From assembly GCA_041496705.1 (NCBI GenBank), contig JBGQFD010000085.1, forward strand, positions 1-15,937: 15,937 bases of DNA. The letters run 5' to 3'. Position numbers and translations under genes: made by a program. Below the pieces are notes generated by a model, which was not told where the DNA came from, ran no database searches, and saw only the letters and a list, made by a program, of their open reading frames with translations. Below are positions 1-7,408 of this stretch, in pieces. The DNA is from VBDM01 sp041496705 (lineage in GTDB: Bacteria > Pseudomonadota > Gammaproteobacteria > Burkholderiales > SG8-39). Every line of letters begins with the position of its first letter. Within the stretch, counting starts at the first letter, position 1.

Positions 1-854
1 CGGTAGTCGGGGTACCGCTTCTTGAATTCGTTCAGCTCGCGCTCGAGCTCGGCCGTCTTGCCCTCGGTCTTGAGGCGGCGAATGTCCTCGAGCCATTTTT
101 CCGGCGTGCGCTCCTTGACCTCGGGGGCGGCGAGACGGCTTGCGACGCCGCTGACCGCGTCGGCGGCTTGGGGTGTCGACGCCGAATCCCGGAGACTGCC
201 CGCGGCCGCGGCCGGGGCGCGCTGCATCTGTCGAAGTGTTTCGGCGGAGCGGGGGGCCTCCGGCAGGGGTGCCGGTTGAGCTACGGCGCTACCCTCGTTC
301 GACTGCAAATTTGTCGCCGGAGCGGCGGCAGCCGCAGGCTTCGCCTCCTCGCGCTTGCGCAATACCTCCGACGTTCGCGGAACTTCCGGCACAAAATCCG
401 GCCGCCCCGTGCCAAGCGGCACACTCGGAGCGGCGTTCCCGGTCGCGCGCTGCTCCGAACGATCGCGCCGCGCTGCGACCGCGGGGCGTGTCGGCGTCGG
501 CGCCGCGGGTTGCAACTCCGCGGGTGAAAGGCTCTCCAGCCGGTCGGCGAGCTTCGGCTCCACCGACAAGACATTCGATGCGCGATTGGCGACCGGTGCC
601 TCGGACATCGCGGTATCCATCCCGGTTCGCTGCTCGAACGCGACCAGCGTGAGCGTGAAAGTCACCACCACGGTTGCCGCGAGCGCGACCGGCGTGCCCC
701 AGCGCCTGGCGAACCCGGACCTGGCGGAGCGCGGCCCCACGCCCGCCACGCGGCGCGAGGCGGCGAGAATGTTGTCGTCGACGCGCTGCGGGGGAACCGG
801 CGCCTGCGCGTCGCGGTAGATGCGGGAAAGCTCCTCGTCGCGCGGCTCGATCAT
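1..854 (-). CDS. Putative anti-sigma factor, single-pass membrane protein (partial, C-terminus beyond left edge)
   Basis: Open from ATG at 854 to the window edge (284 codons, no stop), so the C-terminus is missing. The ATG overlaps the stop of the upstream ECF sigma gene as ATGA, which points to translational coupling and a sigma/anti-sigma pair. Residues 1-50 form a charged cytoplasmic head, residues about 53-73 one hydrophobic membrane segment (LAATVVVTFTLTLVAF), followed by a long Pro/Ala/Arg-rich, low-complexity periplasmic linker (about 80-245) and a charged helical end (residues 250-284, starting TPEKWLEDIRRL and ending KKRYPDY). That end resembles the tail of uncharacterised proteins encoded beside ECF sigma genes in proteobacteria. 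No HxxxCxxC zinc motif of ZAS anti-sigma factors is seen in the head. The anti-sigma role is inferred from position and topology; sequence alone supports only a membrane protein. Confidence 0.75.
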   Translation of the reverse strand, partial: MIEPRDEELSRIYRDAQAPVPPQRVDDNILAASRRVAGVGPRSARSGFARRWGTPVALAATVVVTFTLTLVAFEQRTGMDTAMSEAPVANRASNVLSVEPKLADRLESLSPAELQPAAPTPTRPAVAARRDRSEQRATGNAAPSVPLGTGRPDFVPEVPRTSEVLRKREEAKPAAAAAPATNLQSNEGSAVAQPAPLPEAPRSAETLRQMQRAPAAAAGSLRDSASTPQAADAVSGVASRLAAPEVKERTPEKWLEDIRRLKTEGKTAELERELNEFKKRYPDY

Positions 855-1414
855 GATTCCCTGCCCACCAGGCTTGCACGCAGCTTCGCCACGGCATAGC
901 GCAGCCGGCTCTTCGCGGTTTCGCGGCTGACGCCGGTGGCCTCGGCGATTTCCTCCAGCGACAACTCGCCCTCCTGCTGCAGGAGAAAGGCTTCGCGTTG
1001 CGCACCCGGCAGCTGGGCGAGCGCGGCGTACAGCCGCTCCATCGCGCGCTGCCGGTCCAGGCGCAGGTCGGGGGCGATTTCCACGGCCGGAAGATCCTCG
1101 AGGACGGATTCGCTTTCCTCGTGGCCGAGGAAGGACGCGCGCCCGTTCGCGCGGTAGAAATCCATCAGGCGGTTGTGGGCGATGGCGTAGACCCAGGAAG
1201 TGAATTTTGCCCGGGCTTCGTAGCGCCCGCGGGAATTGACGACGCGCATCCAGAGATCCTGGAACAACTCCGAGGCAGTATCCGCATTGCCGACCTGTCG
1301 CAGCAGGAACCCGTACAAGGGCAGGCGGTGGCGGCGATAGAGCGCTTCGAACGCTCCGGCATCCCCCTTGCCGTAGCGCAACATCAACTCCTCGTCGCTC
1401 GCCTCGCCCCTCAT
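851..1414 (-). CDS. ECF-type RNA polymerase sigma-70 family factor
   Basis: A 187-residue sigma factor with region 2 and region 4 only, the ECF layout. Region 2 spans roughly residues 15-90, with ELFQDLWMRV and FTSWVYAIAHNRLMDFYR (core binding and -10 recognition). Region 4 spans about 120-180 (LPGAQREAFLL, then the helix-turn-helix SLEEIAEATGVSRETAKSRLR for -35 binding). I chose ATG 1414 because the family normally begins just before SDEELMLRYGKGDAGAFEALY; an in-frame ATG at 1504 would add 30 residues unlike the family. Neither start has a clear Shine-Dalgarno, but TACACT lies 8 bases before ATG 1414, so the mRNA may be leaderless. The stop overlaps the start of the membrane partner by 4 bases. 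Target genes cannot be read from the sequence. Confidence 0.92.
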   Translation of the reverse strand: MRGEASDEELMLRYGKGDAGAFEALYRRHRLPLYGFLLRQVGNADTASELFQDLWMRVVNSRGRYEARAKFTSWVYAIAHNRLMDFYRANGRASFLGHEESESVLEDLPAVEIAPDLRLDRQRAMERLYAALAQLPGAQREAFLLQQEGELSLEEIAEATGVSRETAKSRLRYAVAKLRASLVGRES

Positions 1415-1558
1415 GCGGCGCAAGTGTAGCGCCTCGGCGCCCCTGTGGTGCTGAACGGGCAGCGCACCAGCCGGGAGCGACAGTATCGAAGCACAGTCCG
1501 ACATCCCAAGGTTAACGCTGACGGTGGCCGAACGGGGTCAAGGGCGGGTTCCCTTCCC

Positions 1559-2086
1559 TCAGTTTCCGAAACGCGAGCGGACCCAGGCGCGCACCGTCCC
1601 CCGCGCCCTGGCAATCCATGTCCTCGCGGCCTGCCAGGCGGGCAGCGACCTCACGTAGGCGTAGACCCGATCGCGCCACGCCGTGAACGCGGCATGTAGG
1701 CGCGCGAACCAGCCTATGGTCAGCAGCGCAGGCTTGGTCAGCGCGAAGATTCTCGCGAGAAAGGCTGTGCCTACGATCTTGGCGAGGATGAACACCTGCA
1801 GGCCAAGCAGGCCGTGCCCGCGAGCGATCAGCCAGAACGCGACCAGCTTGAAAGGAAGCAGGATCGCAGCTGGGATGAGAAAGGCGACGAGGGCGGCGTG
1901 GGGAGGCAGGTCGGCGATACGCGCTTCGCACCAGCGCACACCGGGGAACTTGCCGATCCAAGCCATGCAGGCCTGCATGGCGTCCCAGACCCATTCTTCG
2001 AGAAAAATCCACAGGGCCGCCAAAAGCGTCAACGCACCGCGCGCTACAGCGACGAGGGCCGACGCGAATCTTCGGTGCACCGTCAT
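1559..2086 (-). CDS. Conserved hypothetical integral membrane protein
   Basis: A 175-residue hydrophobic protein with likely membrane segments at about residues 10-30, 63-87, 92-113 and perhaps 118-132, followed by a basic Arg/Trp-rich C-terminal tail (AWQAARTWIARARGTVRAWV). It resembles an uncharacterised family seen widely in beta- and gammaproteobacteria (core PPHAALVAFLIPAAILLPFK, then LARIFALTKPALLTIGWFAR); no function is known to me. ATG 2086 was chosen because reading further upstream runs into sequence antisense in character and overlaps the nuclease gene. No Shine-Dalgarno is seen before it; GTG at 2080 is an alternative. It begins 43 bases after the EEP stop, so it may be co-transcribed with that gene. 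The coding sequence contains a perfect 20-base palindrome (1962-1981). Confidence 0.75.
   Translation of the reverse strand: MTVHRRFASALVAVARGALTLLAALWIFLEEWVWDAMQACMAWIGKFPGVRWCEARIADLPPHAALVAFLIPAAILLPFKLVAFWLIARGHGLLGLQVFILAKIVGTAFLARIFALTKPALLTIGWFARLHAAFTAWRDRVYAYVRSLPAWQAARTWIARARGTVRAWVRSRFGN
1962..1981. repeat. Perfect 20-base palindrome inside a coding sequence
   Basis: GCCATGCAGG is followed directly by its exact reverse complement CCTGCATGGC with no loop. It lies inside the small membrane-protein gene and encodes AMQACMA, so it may be a coding coincidence, a cruciform-capable site or a binding site. The flanking bases (A and G) do not pair, so the symmetry is exactly 20 bases. Confidence 0.9.
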
Positions 2087-2129
2087 CCGATGCGGGCGCA
2101 GGCGGTAACCGGTCTGCGGAGGCCGCGGA

Positions 2130-3071
2130 TCACTTTCCCGCCTTGATGATCTCGTCGAGCTTCTCGCCCTCGATGTCGGTGTTGACCTGCATCCACAGCG
2201 GCAGGTGGTCGGACATCTGGAAGGTAAACGCCGCCTTTTCCATGCCCGGGAACAGGTCCTTGGTGCCGCCGGTGTAGAAATCGAGCACGCCCGCCTGGTT
2301 CGAAAAACTCTCCGGGTAGACCGCATAGTGCAGGATCTGGTCGTAGCGCTTGTCCTGCGCGAGGTTCGTGCCGTAGGTCTTCGCCTTGAGCGCAGTGGGG
2401 ATCTGCAGGCCTTTGCCGGTCAATGCGGCGAGCTGCTCGGGTGTTTCGGTGTTGAAGTCGCCGACCACGATCATGTCCTTGTCGACGCGGGTCTTCTCCT
2501 GGCGCTTCAGATCGACCCAATCGGCGACAGACTCGAGTTCCTTGGTGCGGCCCGCGGGCGTGCCCCACTGCGCGTGCGCGGCGAGCAGCACGAAATCGAA
2601 ATCGCCCGCGCTGAACGATGCCATGTAGGGCTCGCGCCACCAGGTGAACTTGGGCACGTACACATCTCCCACCTTCGAGCGCGGCGGGTTGGCGGTGGCC
2701 GCGAACCCGGTGAAAGTGACGGCGCGTTTGTCGTAGACGAAGCCGATGCGCTCGTGATTTCCGCCCGGGTCGCTCAGCGCGTCGGAGTAGATCGCCCGCC
2801 AGTACGGCCCGAGCACTTCCAGCACGCGCCCGAGGTCGCCAAGGTTGTCGCGCAGTTCGGCGACGCTGACGAGATCGAACTGGCCGAGGATCTCGGCAAT
2901 GTAGTGGATCGCGGCCTCGCTGCGCGCCTTCTTGCCGAACTCACGAATGTTCCAGGTCGCGATGTTGAGCGTCTCGTCGAGCTTCGACGAAGGAATCTTC
3001 GCCGTCGCGATCCGAGACTGCAGGACCTTCAGGCCCTTGGCAATCTCCGGGGAAACGTTTCCGTGGTTCAT
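2130..3071 (-). CDS. Endonuclease/exonuclease/phosphatase (DNase I-like) family protein
   Basis: A 313-residue member of the metal-dependent EEP superfamily, which hydrolyses phosphodiesters in nucleic acids or phospholipids/phosphoinositides. The ordered family motifs are visible: IATWNIREF (Asn41), VSVAELRDN (metal-binding Glu72), RIGFVYD (109-114), AAHAQWG (His166), IVVGDFNTE (Asp205, Asn207), YDQILH (Asp244) and the terminal MSDHLPLW (Asp288, His289). All catalytic residues appear intact. No signal peptide is apparent, so it is probably cytoplasmic. The start is firm: AGGAGG sits 8 bases before ATG 3071. It follows the molybdoenzyme subunit on the same strand with a 68-base gap, so it could be read from that transcript or its own promoter. 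The substrate cannot be assigned from sequence. Confidence 0.9.
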   Translation of the reverse strand: MNHGNVSPEIAKGLKVLQSRIATAKIPSSKLDETLNIATWNIREFGKKARSEAAIHYIAEILGQFDLVSVAELRDNLGDLGRVLEVLGPYWRAIYSDALSDPGGNHERIGFVYDKRAVTFTGFAATANPPRSKVGDVYVPKFTWWREPYMASFSAGDFDFVLLAAHAQWGTPAGRTKELESVADWVDLKRQEKTRVDKDMIVVGDFNTETPEQLAALTGKGLQIPTALKAKTYGTNLAQDKRYDQILHYAVYPESFSNQAGVLDFYTGGTKDLFPGMEKAAFTFQMSDHLPLWMQVNTDIEGEKLDEIIKAGK

Positions 3072-3139
3072 GGTTCGCCTCCTGGTTAGGGCGATGCACG
3101 GGAAAGTCTACGCCTGCGCAGGCACCACGGGCTGTGGCC

Positions 3140-5425
3140 CTAGCCCGTCCTCGCGTCGCGAAGCGCCCGCCAGATCCGATCCGGCGTCGCCGGCATGTCG
3201 AAGTGCGCGACGCCCGCCTGCCGGAGCGCATCGAGGACCGCGTTCATGAGTGCGGGCAGCGAACCGCTGACCCCGGCCTCCCCCACGCCTTTCGCGCCGA
3301 GCGGATTGGTCGCTGTCGGAACCGGATGCTCGTGAATCGAGAGCCCCTCCACCAGGCCCGCGCGCGGCATGGTGTAGTCCATGAAGCTGCCGGAGAGGAG
3401 CTGGCCGGTCTCGGGATCGTAGATCGCGTGCTCGCCGAACACCTGACCGGCCCCCTGCGTGATGCCGCCCTGCATCTGCCCTTCGACGATCTGGTGATTG
3501 ACAATGTTTCCGGCGTCGTCGACCGCGGTGAATTTCACGACCTCCACGACGCCGGTCTCGGGATCGATCTCGACCTCGGCGACGTGGCAGCCGTTCGGGA
3601 AGCTTGCGCCGAACTTGCCCTCGGTCTTCACATCCAGCGATTGCGCCGTCCCCGCGTACTTCTTCGCGAGTGCGAGCAGGCTCACGGCGCGGTCGGTCCC
3701 CTTGATGCGGTAGGCGCCGTCGCGGAATTCGATGTCGGCGGCGGCGGCTTCGAGATCCTTCGACGCGAGCGCGAGGCCCTTGTCCGCCACCTGCTTCGCC
3801 GCGAGCTGCATGACGCTGCCGACCCCCAGCAGGGAGCGCGAGCCTCCGGTGGCGTTGCCGACCAGGCGCACCGCGGGGTCACCGTTGCGCAGGCGGAAAT
3901 TTTCCAGCGGCACACCGAGCACCGCCGAGACCACCTGCGCGAAACTCGTCTCGTGGCCCTGCCCGTGCGAATGCGACACGGCGTACATCGTCACCGTGCC
4001 GTCGGAACCGAAACGCAGCTCGACCTGGTCGTGCGGGGCGAAACCGCCGCCGCTCGCTTCGATGTAGGCGGCCATGCCGCGGCCGCGCAGCCTGCCGCGA
4101 CGCTTTGCCTGCATGCGCCGCACCCCGAATCCCTCCCAGTCGGAGAGCTTCACGGCATCGGCGAGCACGCCTTCGAAATCGCCGCAGTCGTAGGTGGTGC
4201 CGTTCGCCGCCTTGTAGGGAAACTTGTGGTTTGGCACGAGGTTCATCCGCCTGAACCCGGCGGGATCCGCTTTCAGCTCCAGCGCCGCCTGGTCGACCAG
4301 GCGCTCGATCATGTAGGACATCACCGGGCGTCCGGCGCCGCGATACGCGGCCGAAGGCGCCTTGTTGGTCACCGCGAGGCGCACACGGGCGCACGCCGCG
4401 GGAACCTCGTATACGCCGGTGAGGCAGGCGACCACGCCCTGGGTATTGATGAACGGCCCGGTAGGCGCGAGATAGGCGCCGAGATCGGCGAGGTAGGTGA
4501 AGCGCATGGCGAGAAACTTTCCCCCGGCGTCGAGCGCGAGTTCGCTCGTGCTCGCGACATCGCGCCCCTGCTCGTCGGAGAGGAAGACTTCCGAGCGGCT
4601 GCCGGTCCACTTCACCGGCCGGCCGGTGGTTTTCGCCGCGAGCAGCACGGCGCAGTATTCCGGATACATGTTGAAGCGCACGCCGAACCCGCCGCCCACG
4701 TCCTCGGCGACGACGTCGAGCCTGTCGTCCGCGATGCCCATGGTGTAGACGAGCTGCCCGCGCATCCCGGCCGTCCCTTGAGTGCAGGCGTAGAGCGCGT
4801 ACTTCTGCGCCACCGCGTCATAGGTCGCGGCGCAGGCGCGCGGTTCCATGGGATTGCCGATGAGACGCTGGTTGTCGAGTTCCAGCCTGACGACGCGCGC
4901 GGCGGAACGGAACGCTGCCTCGGTCGCGGCCTCGTCGCCGGCGACCCAGTCGAAGGACAGGTTGCCGGGAAGCTCGGCGTGCAGTTGCGGCGCGCCGGGC
5001 CGCAGCGCGTCCGCCGCGACGGTCACCGAAGGCAGATCGCGGTAATCGACCGCGATCCGTTCGACGGCGTCCTGCGCGAGCTGCGGCGATTCGGCGACGA
5101 CGCAGGCGACGCATTCGCCGACGTGGCGCACCTTGCCCTGCGCGAGCACCGGCCTCGGCGGTTTCTTCAGGGGCTCGCCGAAACGATCCTTGACGGCGAG
5201 GCTGGTCGGAATCGACTTGTAGCCGGCATCGGCGACATCCTTGCCGGTGAGTACGGCCAGCACTCCCGGCGCCGCGAGCGCCGCCGCGGCATCGATGGAA
5301 ACGATCTCGGCGTGTGCCCGGTCCGAGCGCAGGAACGCCGCGTAGGCCTGCTTCGGGAAATTCCAGTCGGAGGCGAAGCGCCCCTGCCCGGTGAGGAGGC
5401 GCCGGTCTTCCAGTCTTCCTTTCAT
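3140..5425 (-). CDS. Molybdopterin-binding subunit, xanthine dehydrogenase / CoxL-like (form II) family
   Basis: A 761-residue molybdenum hydroxylase large subunit. Visible in order: family-type N-terminus KGRLEDRRLLTGQGRF, Gly-rich cofactor loop AEDVGGGFGVRF (about 242-252), AAYRGAGR (about 359-366, the motif of form II CoxL-like enzymes rather than the AYRCSFR of true CO dehydrogenase), SHGQGHETSFAQ (about 486-497) and GAKGVGEAG with the likely catalytic Glu near 716. Enzymes of this family work with FAD (CoxM) and 2Fe-2S (CoxS) subunits, but neither is encoded next to it; the neighbours are an EEP protein and, divergently, a DUF2946 gene. The partners may be elsewhere, or it may use another electron acceptor. 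ATG 5425 is preferred; ATG 5440 is possible. No Shine-Dalgarno is present, but an extended -10 (TGGTATGCT) lies 10 bases upstream. The substrate is unknown. Confidence 0.92.
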   Translation of the reverse strand: MKGRLEDRRLLTGQGRFASDWNFPKQAYAAFLRSDRAHAEIVSIDAAAALAAPGVLAVLTGKDVADAGYKSIPTSLAVKDRFGEPLKKPPRPVLAQGKVRHVGECVACVVAESPQLAQDAVERIAVDYRDLPSVTVAADALRPGAPQLHAELPGNLSFDWVAGDEAATEAAFRSAARVVRLELDNQRLIGNPMEPRACAATYDAVAQKYALYACTQGTAGMRGQLVYTMGIADDRLDVVAEDVGGGFGVRFNMYPEYCAVLLAAKTTGRPVKWTGSRSEVFLSDEQGRDVASTSELALDAGGKFLAMRFTYLADLGAYLAPTGPFINTQGVVACLTGVYEVPAACARVRLAVTNKAPSAAYRGAGRPVMSYMIERLVDQAALELKADPAGFRRMNLVPNHKFPYKAANGTTYDCGDFEGVLADAVKLSDWEGFGVRRMQAKRRGRLRGRGMAAYIEASGGGFAPHDQVELRFGSDGTVTMYAVSHSHGQGHETSFAQVVSAVLGVPLENFRLRNGDPAVRLVGNATGGSRSLLGVGSVMQLAAKQVADKGLALASKDLEAAAADIEFRDGAYRIKGTDRAVSLLALAKKYAGTAQSLDVKTEGKFGASFPNGCHVAEVEIDPETGVVEVVKFTAVDDAGNIVNHQIVEGQMQGGITQGAGQVFGEHAIYDPETGQLLSGSFMDYTMPRAGLVEGLSIHEHPVPTATNPLGAKGVGEAGVSGSLPALMNAVLDALRQAGVAHFDMPATPDRIWRALRDARTG

Positions 5426-5502
5426 GTCGAACGCGAGCATACCAGAACGCACCGACGTCCCAGCCGTTGGCAGCGCCCTCTCGTCTGTGATAAAACACGC
5501 CC
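5426..5502. promoter_or_regulatory. Divergent promoter region between the CoxL-like gene and the DUF2946 gene
   Basis: Rightward: TTGGCA (5467-5472), 16-base spacer, GATAAA (5489-5494), predicting a start of transcription at or within three bases of ATG 5503. Leftward: TGG-TATGCT (extended -10 at 5436-5441 on the minus strand), 10 bases before ATG 5425, with no good -35. Both genes lack Shine-Dalgarno sequences, consistent with leaderless mRNAs. These are motif matches by eye. Confidence 0.45.
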
Positions 5503-5880
5503 ATGGCAAGGTTTCGATTCCGCAGCCGCATCGCCGCTTGGGTGGCGCTGGCGAGCATCACCGGCAGCGCCTTTGCGCCGCTGCTCGCGAATGCGAAACC
5601 CGGCGCCGCGGCGCCGCCCTCGGAGATCTGCACCGCCACCGGCGTCAGGCACGTCGGCGGCGAAGCGCCCGCCGACGCACCCGGCGGCAGCCTGCGCCCC
5701 TCGCACTGCACCTTGTGTCCGTACAACGCCGACCGGGTCTGCATTGCCCTGCCCGACGCGACGCTGAAGCTTGCCGATTCCTCTGCCCGCGAGGCCCGGC
5801 CGGCATTTTCTGCGGTCGCCCGACCCGATTCTCCGCTCGACCGTGTCGCGCAGCCGCGCGCACCGCCCTTCTCCTCCTGA
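5503..5880 (+). CDS. DUF2946-type secreted small cysteine protein
   Basis: A 125-residue protein with an N-terminal signal sequence: basic MARFRFRSR, hydrophobic IAAWVALASITGSAFAPLLA, likely cut after ANA near residue 31. The mature part has the DUF2946 pattern: EICTATGVRHV (Cys43), then SHCTLCPY (Cys69, Cys72) and a further Cys80, followed by a Pro/Ala-rich disordered end. DUF2946 proteins are uncharacterised; I recall them beside outer-membrane copper receptor genes in several proteobacteria, so periplasmic metal binding is an inference. The gene has no Shine-Dalgarno, and a -10-like GATAAA ends 8 bases before the ATG. The outer-membrane protein follows 90 bases downstream on the same strand and may be co-transcribed. 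Confidence 0.75.
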   Translation: MARFRFRSRIAAWVALASITGSAFAPLLANAKPGAAAPPSEICTATGVRHVGGEAPADAPGGSLRPSHCTLCPYNADRVCIALPDATLKLADSSAREARPAFSAVARPDSPLDRVAQPRAPPFSS

Positions 5881-5970
5881 TCCGATCCGCTCGTGACGCG
5901 TGCGGCAATGCCGCGCGCGCGAGTCCGCCGCGTTTGCGCCCGGACCGAAGTCAATCGAGGAGAAGGGAAC

Positions 5971-6930
5971 ATGAAGAAAAACATTGCCATCGCGCTGGGG
6001 GGCATCGCCCTCCTCGCTGTCGCCGGGACCGCGAGAGCGTCCTGCGGCTCGGCTTTTTGCGTCCTCAACACCAACTGGTCGACGCAGGGCGTCGCCAGCG
6101 ACCCGGGCACGACGAGGCTGGATGTGCGTTACGAATTCGTCGACCAGAAGCACCTGCAGCAAGGCACCAAGCAGATTTCGCAGGCGGAGGACACCGCCGA
6201 CACCACCGAGCTGCGCACCCTCAACCGCAACCTCCTCACCACGCTGGACTACGCGTTCTCCAGGAACTGGACAGTTTCGGTCTCCGCGCCGGTCGTCAGC
6301 CGCTCGCACTCGCACATCGACGATCCGACGGGCGCCGCCACATTCGAAAAATGGGACTTCACCAAGGTCGGCGACGCGCGCGTGCTCGGGTTCTACCGCT
6401 TCGACAACGACAACAACCCGACAGTGAACTACGGGCTGACCTTAGGCCTCAAATTGCCCACCGGAGGCCATCGCGTCAGCAACGCCGACGGCACAATGGC
6501 CGAGCGCTCGCTGCAGCCCGGAACCGGCAGCACCGACCTCGTGCTCGGCGGATACTATTCCGCGCCCGGACTGCACCAGGACTCGAGCTGGTTCGCCCAG
6601 GCTCTCTACCAGCAGGCGGTGAGCATCAAGGACGAGTTCACGCCGGGAAAACATTTCCAGCTGAACCTGGGGTATCGCTATCCGCTGACACACGAACTGC
6701 AGGCCCTGCTGCAGATCAACACCTCGATCAAGGACCGGGATTCAGGCGCCAACGCCGAGCCGGACCTGAGCGGATCGCGGGCAGTGTTCTTGAGCCCGGG
6801 CCTGAGCTACGCCCTCACCCACGACTTCCAGCTCTACGGCTTCGTGCAACTGCCGGTCTATCGCAACTACAACGGCATCCAGCTGAGCGTGGATTGGGCG
6901 TTCGTCGCGGGCGCGACGCTGCGGTTCTAG
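5971..6930 (+). CDS. Outer-membrane beta-barrel protein with N-terminal CGSAFC motif
   Basis: A 319-residue exported protein. A signal peptide covers residues 1-23 (basic KK, hydrophobic core, ARA cut site), giving a mature start SCGSAFCVLNTNW with Cys25 and Cys30. The rest alternates polar and hydrophobic residues with aromatic girdles and ends in LRF, the terminal Phe expected for insertion by the BAM complex. The stretch GLKLPTGGHRV, then LQPGTGSTDLVLGGYY, matches the transporter/MetA-type barrel proteins (PF13557-like). The start is firm: GAGGAGAAGG lies just before ATG 5971. The paired cysteines exposed at the mature N-terminus and the DUF2946 gene upstream suggest a metal- or redox-linked role, but this is inference; the substrate is not known. 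Confidence 0.85.
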   Translation: MKKNIAIALGGIALLAVAGTARASCGSAFCVLNTNWSTQGVASDPGTTRLDVRYEFVDQKHLQQGTKQISQAEDTADTTELRTLNRNLLTTLDYAFSRNWTVSVSAPVVSRSHSHIDDPTGAATFEKWDFTKVGDARVLGFYRFDNDNNPTVNYGLTLGLKLPTGGHRVSNADGTMAERSLQPGTGSTDLVLGGYYSAPGLHQDSSWFAQALYQQAVSIKDEFTPGKHFQLNLGYRYPLTHELQALLQINTSIKDRDSGANAEPDLSGSRAVFLSPGLSYALTHDFQLYGFVQLPVYRNYNGIQLSVDWAFVAGATLRF

Positions 6931-6946
6931 GGGTCGTTCGCGAGGA

Positions 6947-7384
6947 TCAGTCGCGCGTCTGCGCGACGAAAATGCTGCACGGCGCGTGATCGAGCAGCGT
7001 CTTGCCGACCGAGCCGCGCCACCAGCGCGACCCGAACGAGGCTTTCTGCTGATGTCCGACGACGATCAGGTCGCACTTCAGATCCAAGGCGAGCCGGCAG
7101 ATCTCCTCCACCGGTTCGCCCACCGCCAGGTGTCCGGCGACGGTGAAACCCTTTTGCTTGAGCTGCTCGGTACCTTCATTGAGGATTTCCTGGGCGCGCT
7201 TCTTCTCCTCTTCGAGGAGCTCCTCGGGGAGGAAGCCTTCGGTGAGGAACATGCTCGACGGCATCCCGGCAACGGCAAGCAAATGGGTTTCCGATTTTGC
7301 GAACGACGCGATCTCGGCGCAGGCGAGCAAGGCCGACTTGCCTTCGCGCGAGCCGTTGTACGCCAGCAGGATCTTCTTGAACAT
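6947..7384 (-). CDS. Universal stress protein (UspA family)
   Basis: A single-domain Usp of 145 residues, the usual length. The fold markers are present: MFKKILLAYNGSREGKSAL at the start (strand 1 and nucleotide loop), CDLIVVGHQ (about 104-112) and RGSVGKTLLDHAPCSIFVA at the end. The ATP motif G-x2-G-x9-G-[ST] is imperfect: Gly110 is followed by HQQ, so the second Gly is replaced by Gln113 and the loop to Gly124-Ser125 is one residue longer; ATP binding is therefore uncertain. AGGAGG lies 8 bases before ATG 7384. It is 24 bases downstream of the broken Bug gene on the same strand, and it converges with the outer-membrane gene, whose stop is 16 bases away; no classical terminator lies between them. 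Its role is stress resistance, not otherwise defined here. Confidence 0.93.
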   Translation of the reverse strand: MFKKILLAYNGSREGKSALLACAEIASFAKSETHLLAVAGMPSSMFLTEGFLPEELLEEEKKRAQEILNEGTEQLKQKGFTVAGHLAVGEPVEEICRLALDLKCDLIVVGHQQKASFGSRWWRGSVGKTLLDHAPCSIFVAQTRD

Positions 7385-7408
7385 GGCAGTTCCTCCTATC
7401 CGATTCGC

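Noticed and set aside
2205..3089. Rightward open frame of 294 codons opposite the EEP gene
   Set aside because: Antisense shadow; the minus strand carries all EEP motifs and a strong ribosome site.
3112..3123. Palindrome GCCTGCGCAGGC between the CoxL-like and EEP genes
   Set aside because: Twelve-base symmetry without a loop or T-tract is not rare in DNA this rich in G and C; no role can be supported.
3134..5767. Very long rightward open frame (877 codons) opposite the CoxL-like gene
   Set aside because: Its translation is His/Arg/Gly-rich and without family motifs; it mirrors the codon bias of the real gene on the other strand.
4818..6315. Long leftward open frames across the DUF2946 and barrel-protein genes
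   Set aside because: Arg/Ala-rich translations with no motifs, opposite two genes that have signal peptides.
6950..6965. Hairpin TCGCGC-GTCT-GCGCGA near the convergent ends of the barrel-protein and Usp genes
   Set aside because: It lies within the Usp coding end, has only a 6-base stem and no proper T-tract, so it is not called as a terminator.
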